A stretch of DNA of 64,000 nucleotides, taken from Cryptomeria japonica. Its lineage: Eukaryota > Streptophyta > Pinopsida > Cupressales > Cupressaceae. The notes beneath the pieces are model-generated. The model saw only the letters and a program-made list of their open reading frames with translations, was not told where the DNA came from and did no database searches. Each line of letters begins with the position of its first letter. Positions within the stretch are counted from its first letter, which is position 1. Position numbers and translations under genes: made by a program. This document shows positions 60,781 to 64,000 of this stretch, piece by piece. The stretch spans positions 628,595,240 through 628,659,239 of the forward strand of contig NC_081415.1 in NCBI RefSeq assembly GCF_030272615.1, given 5' to 3'.

Positions 60781-60927
60781 AACAGGTTTTAAGGACCCAA
60801 AACCATTACAACATAGTTAGAAAAGAAGCTGAGAAAATAGAGTCCACAAACAGAGCATCTAGTCAAAAGACCAGCGAACAGAAAAAATAGCTAAACAACA
60901 AAAAATTGCAAAGAACCCAAGGAGACA
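60781..60927 (-). other. Trailer of the unknown ORF
   Basis: 147 bases follow the stop of the ORF at 60928-62667. They are T-rich on the minus strand and include GGTTTTGGGTCCTTAAAACC and end TTTTTCAATCAATCAG. This looks like a retroposon 3' untranslated end with a short AATC-type tail, abutting K2 gag. No perfect target duplication could be fixed. Confidence 0.5.
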
Positions 60928-62667
60928 CTACATAGTAATTTTCTTTAGCAGATCCTCTACCTTAGTCACCAGCTCATCATAGGTTGCCCCAACTACTTTT
61001 AGCTCCTCCAGGTCCTTATTCACTTTCTTTTCCTTCCTCTTTCCACGGGTGTGGGTTCTGGGACCTTGGGCTTCCCCTGTTCCTTCTACATCCAGGTCAA
61101 TTTCCTGGGTTTCCTTTTCACCATCAAGCTTGCTGATGAGGGTATGGGTGTTGTTGGCTGAGATTTTTAGAATGCTGAGGCTCTACTCTGCAATGTTCTT
61201 GAGGCACTCCTCTATCTTGTCCACTTTGGCGACTGTGTCCGAGAGCATTTTTTCACTAGTTTCCTCCAGGGTTTTTCTATCCTGTATCTCCTTTTCAATT
61301 TTCTCAAACCGGGGATTAAAGGCATCTCTGATGTCTTCCGCTTTAGCAATTGTGTTCTTTAGATCTTTGATATAATTGGCCATAGTGTTCCCCTCTCCAA
61401 TGTTAATGGTCTCCAGGATCAGGACTCTATTGTAGAGTTTTTTGTACTCATCCACAATTTTCTTATTCCCATCAATAAGCCATTCTATGGTTTTCATAAA
61501 ACCCTTCAAGGCCTCGGGAGGAGGACCAAGAGAAGGAGTCACTTTTCCAGGGGTTATCTATTCATCTTTAGAGATATGGAGGGCAGAAATAGTGTCGGTG
61601 GCCCTGAGAGTCTCCTCCATAGTCTCCATATCCAAGCTTTGTTTAGCTTCCAGGGTCCTTGTTTGCTTGTCCTCTTCCGGTTCCTTGTCGGTCTCCTCCG
61701 GTTCTTTACTAGTCTCCTCTATTTTCTTTTGCTTCTTCCTGGGTTGGGCTTGGTTCTTACTTTTTTCCTTTAGCACCCCCTTAGGGTTCTTCTTCTCCTC
61801 AGGGAAATCAGAGTACTCTTCTTCCAAAGAAATACTAATCAAGGGTTTGCTTTGGGGTTTTTTGCTCTTAGAAAAATAGGTTCTTGATTTCCTCTTCTTA
61901 CTACTCTCATACTCTGAGTCATCAGAGCTTTCCTCATTATCAGTCGAGGAATCATTGTCTAATTCCTCCTCCTCTGAGAAATTAGAATTAGACATTTCTT
62001 CTTCCGAATCCATAGAGAGCTGCATTCGGTTGATTTTACTGGCCTTTAAATGGTCATAAATGAGGACCATAAGTCCCTGGTGCATTGCAGTATCACCCCG
62101 AGGATTTTCTTTATAGGCTTTTAGGGAGGCATTCATAGAACAAAGCAAGAAGTAAGGGAAATTCACCTTATCATTATGCCTAAAATGATTTAAGAGGACA
62201 AAATGATACCCATATACTTTCGTAAACCTACCATATAGAGTTATATATCTCATTAAAACAAAGAGAATTTCCCCCTAGGGTTTTGCAAAAGCCCTAGGCT
62301 GGTAATAGGTTTTACTCAACTTTACCAGTCTTTTCTTCTCTTTCTCTATGACTGGGTACCTTTCAATGGCTTCCCTACTGACCTTCCTGTCTCTATAGAA
62401 GTTGCAGCCCTCCCTTTTGAGTCTCGTAGCTTTAGCTATTAAATCTTCATCAATTTCCACTAGTTGGTCGCCCATTTTAAGCATGCCCTTTTTCCAATTT
62501 TTGTAGAAGAAGATAGTTATCTTTCCATCATGGCCATGGAGTCTCTCAATGAAGATCGAAAGACCACCCTTCTACAAAATTCCCCACACCTCTTCTTTCT
62601 GTTTCCACTCCTTGCAACTGCTTGGCTCATATCTTCTCCTATTTCTGCCCATGGTGTCGTTTCTCAT
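60928..62667 (-). pseudogene. 580-codon ORF of unknown function, broken only by TAG stops
   Basis: One continuous minus-strand phase runs from the ATG at 62667 to the TAG at 60928 with no frameshift. Its four internal stops (near 62575, and at 62275, 61558 and 61183) are all TAG. The N-terminal 200 residues look globular (HGHDGKITIFFYKNWKKG, EGCNFYRDRKVSREAIERY, YITLYGRFTKVYGYHFVLLNHFR). An acidic stretch follows (SNSNFSEEEELDNDSSTDNEE, 61920-61985), then a Lys-rich and Glu-rich region. Last come coiled-coil helices (61190-61500: KDLKNTIAKAEDIRDAF, FEKIEKEIQDRKTLEET). I do not know this family. It begins 196 bases after the LINE RNase H stop, on the same strand. Confidence 0.7.
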
Positions 62668-62863
62668 AGCCAAGTTTATATTACAGAACTGGTGAAATAG
62701 AAAGCTTTTTGAAGTTAAAATAAAAACCTAGAAAGCATGCATAGCATTAATGATCTGATGGGTTATAACGCATGTTATGTTGGCTTTGATGTTATAATGA
62801 GTAATTCCCTCATTATCAAAGTAACTTGAAGTGCTTACTTCAGTACTTATCATAATTGCCCTG
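62668..62863 (-). other. Short spacer between LINE ORF2 end and the unknown ORF
   Basis: 196 bases, no frame of note. It contains an imperfect inverted pair (ATAACGCATGTTAT near 62765-62778). There is no poly(A) or obvious target duplication to mark a LINE 3' end here. Confidence 0.5.
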
Positions 62864-63520
62864 TCAATCAAGAGTCTTTGGAGTACTTCGATATCTTTCA
62901 TTAATTATGATTTGTCTAACATCTTTGGGGAAACCGCTCTCACCTCTCCACGTGGTAATAGTCTCATTCTTAACCACCACGTTTGCAGCCCAATCAATAG
63001 AACAATTGGCCTCCCGATAAATATGGGATATGTGGCATTTTCTGAAGGTTCTAATGATATCAATGGCAGAAAAAATTATATTGTGAATCAAACAAGAGGG
63101 CTTTGAGATCCCATTGAGACACTTAATTATATTATTGGAATCCCCTTCTATCTAGAGATAGGGACAGTTCCATTTTTTGGCTAGAATAATGCCTTGAAGG
63201 GCTGCCATAGATTCCGCTTTATGATTGGTTTGAATGCCAATAGGGACAACAATCATACCTTTGCAAATGCCTCTGTCATATCTGAGAATAGCTCCATAGC
63301 CTAAGGGACCTTGGTTTCCTTTGGCTGCTCCATCAAAATTGATTTTGAGCCAACCTTGGGGAGGGGTTTGCCATTTAACTTCAAGCCTTTTATTGTAGTT
63401 GATATTATGACCATTAGTGATCTTCATATTCCAAGCTCTTAAGATGTTTGACTCCAAGGAGTTGTTAGAGTAACAAGAGACCTCCATAGTTCCCATATTT
63501 TCCTAAATAGCCCTTTGAAT
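62864..63520 (-). pseudogene. LINE RNase H-like domain
   Basis: The minus-strand phase shows a plant LINE-type RNase H (RVT_3-like). Asp is in KINFDGAAKGNQGPLGYG near 63345, Glu in NHKAESMAALQG near 63215, and Asp in IEGDSNNII near 63135. The C-terminal HIYREANCSIDWAAN near 63010 is where HVPREANxxAD is usual, with the final motif kept as ID. A TAG at 63152 lies between the second and third motifs, and another lies just upstream of 63496. The frame ends at 62864. The role is removal of RNA during target-primed reverse transcription. Confidence 0.85.
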
Positions 63521-64000
63521 TTTTTGAAAAACAATGTCTTGATTTAAGGACACATCCCTGAATATTCAGTTGTTTCTTTCCTTCCAAAGAACCCACAAAA
63601 TGTGTGGAAGAGAGAGCTGCCACATACATCTCAGAAAAGAGTTGGTCCAATTAATTTGTCAGGAAGAGAACAAATCTCTGATGTTACTGGGAAACAACCA
63701 AGCTAGACTAAAGCTCTTGAGGAAGCTTTCCCAAATAGAGGTTGAGAAAGAATAGTGGAGGGCAAGATGGTCCACTGACTCTTCCTCTTGAAAGCATAGA
63801 ACACACCTGTTTGGAAGGGCAAAACCTCTGCATTTAAGGTTGTCAACAGTAAGGATTTATTCTGGAGAATAGTCTAGAAGAACAAATTGATTTTGGGAGT
63901 GAGACCTTTTAACCAAGCTTTAGACCAGAAGGGATTCATAGGAGGGGAGGGAGAGAGGATACAATACATCAAAGATACAGTAAAAATACCTTTGGGGTTA
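63521..64000 (-). pseudogene. LINE zinc-binding region after RT (zf-RVT), cut by window edge
   Basis: Reading in from the right edge on the minus strand, the sequence matches the zf-RVT segment that follows RT in plant L1-type LINEs. It has WSKAWLKGLTPKINLFF, TGVFYAFKRKSQWTILPSTI, and then HTFCGFFGKERNN-stop-IFRD near 63600-63555 (normally WxVWxERNxRIF). The stop there is TGA in place of Arg. Several frame breaks occur. The RT and endonuclease lie beyond the window. Confidence 0.75.

Overview
The window is plant nuclear DNA made almost entirely of retrotransposons. I see no host gene, tRNA, rRNA, CRISPR array or prokaryotic feature. Several copia elements use the plant initiator-Met tRNA primer site (TGGTATCAGAGCC) and the AAAGGGGGAGA polypurine tract of Sirevirus/Maximus-like copia. 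Alongside them are Reina-like and Tat/Ogre-like gypsy fragments and an L1-type LINE. The density and depth of nesting suggest a large, repeat-rich genome. A gymnosperm (conifer) is my best guess, but this is inference and other large plant genomes are possible.

Layout. 1-2968 is a decayed gypsy pol (RT, RNase H, integrase), split by a solo LTR (378-1540) flanked by AAGAG. 2969-6981 is non-coding, repeat-derived DNA with a second solo LTR (gypsy type, 3918-5146). 6987-54137 is one copia element, C, flanked by GTATG on both sides and swollen to 47 kb by other elements nested inside it. B (7029-13653) lies in its 5' LTR. D (17815-44989) lies in its 3' untranslated region. G (45679-53324) lies in its 3' LTR. 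D contains a solo LTR H (23150-43626, target duplication ATAAT). H contains a copia element E (23590-43329, CTTGG). E contains a non-coding element F (24780-37208, GTTTA/GTTTT) in its 5' LTR. The nest is therefore five levels deep: C > D > H > E > F. 54143-56756 is non-coding. 56757-60780 is a minus-strand Tat-like gypsy remnant (3' LTR, polypurine tract, protease, end of gag). 60928-62667 is a minus-strand ORF of unknown function, and 62864-64000 is the 3' end of a LINE.

How the pieces work together. C, D and E once encoded full copia gag-pol (zinc-knuckle gag, protease, integrase, RT, RNase H), but all carry stops, and D and E have changed protease catalytic residues. B and G have LTRs, primer sites and polypurine tracts of the same type but no pol. 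Instead they carry a coiled-coil, zinc-knuckle gag and a second large ORF of unknown function whose N-terminal part shares an LSRVHG motif. They look like a non-autonomous group mobilised in trans by copia machinery. F has 4.3-4.4 kb LTRs and a 3.7 kb interior without coding capacity (a LARD-type derivative). Its LTRs carry an array of short GC-rich palindromes, three units in one LTR and four in the other.

All element boundaries were found by reading LTR ends, target-site duplications, primer sites and polypurine tracts directly. Family names rest on recognised protein motifs. No database search was possible.
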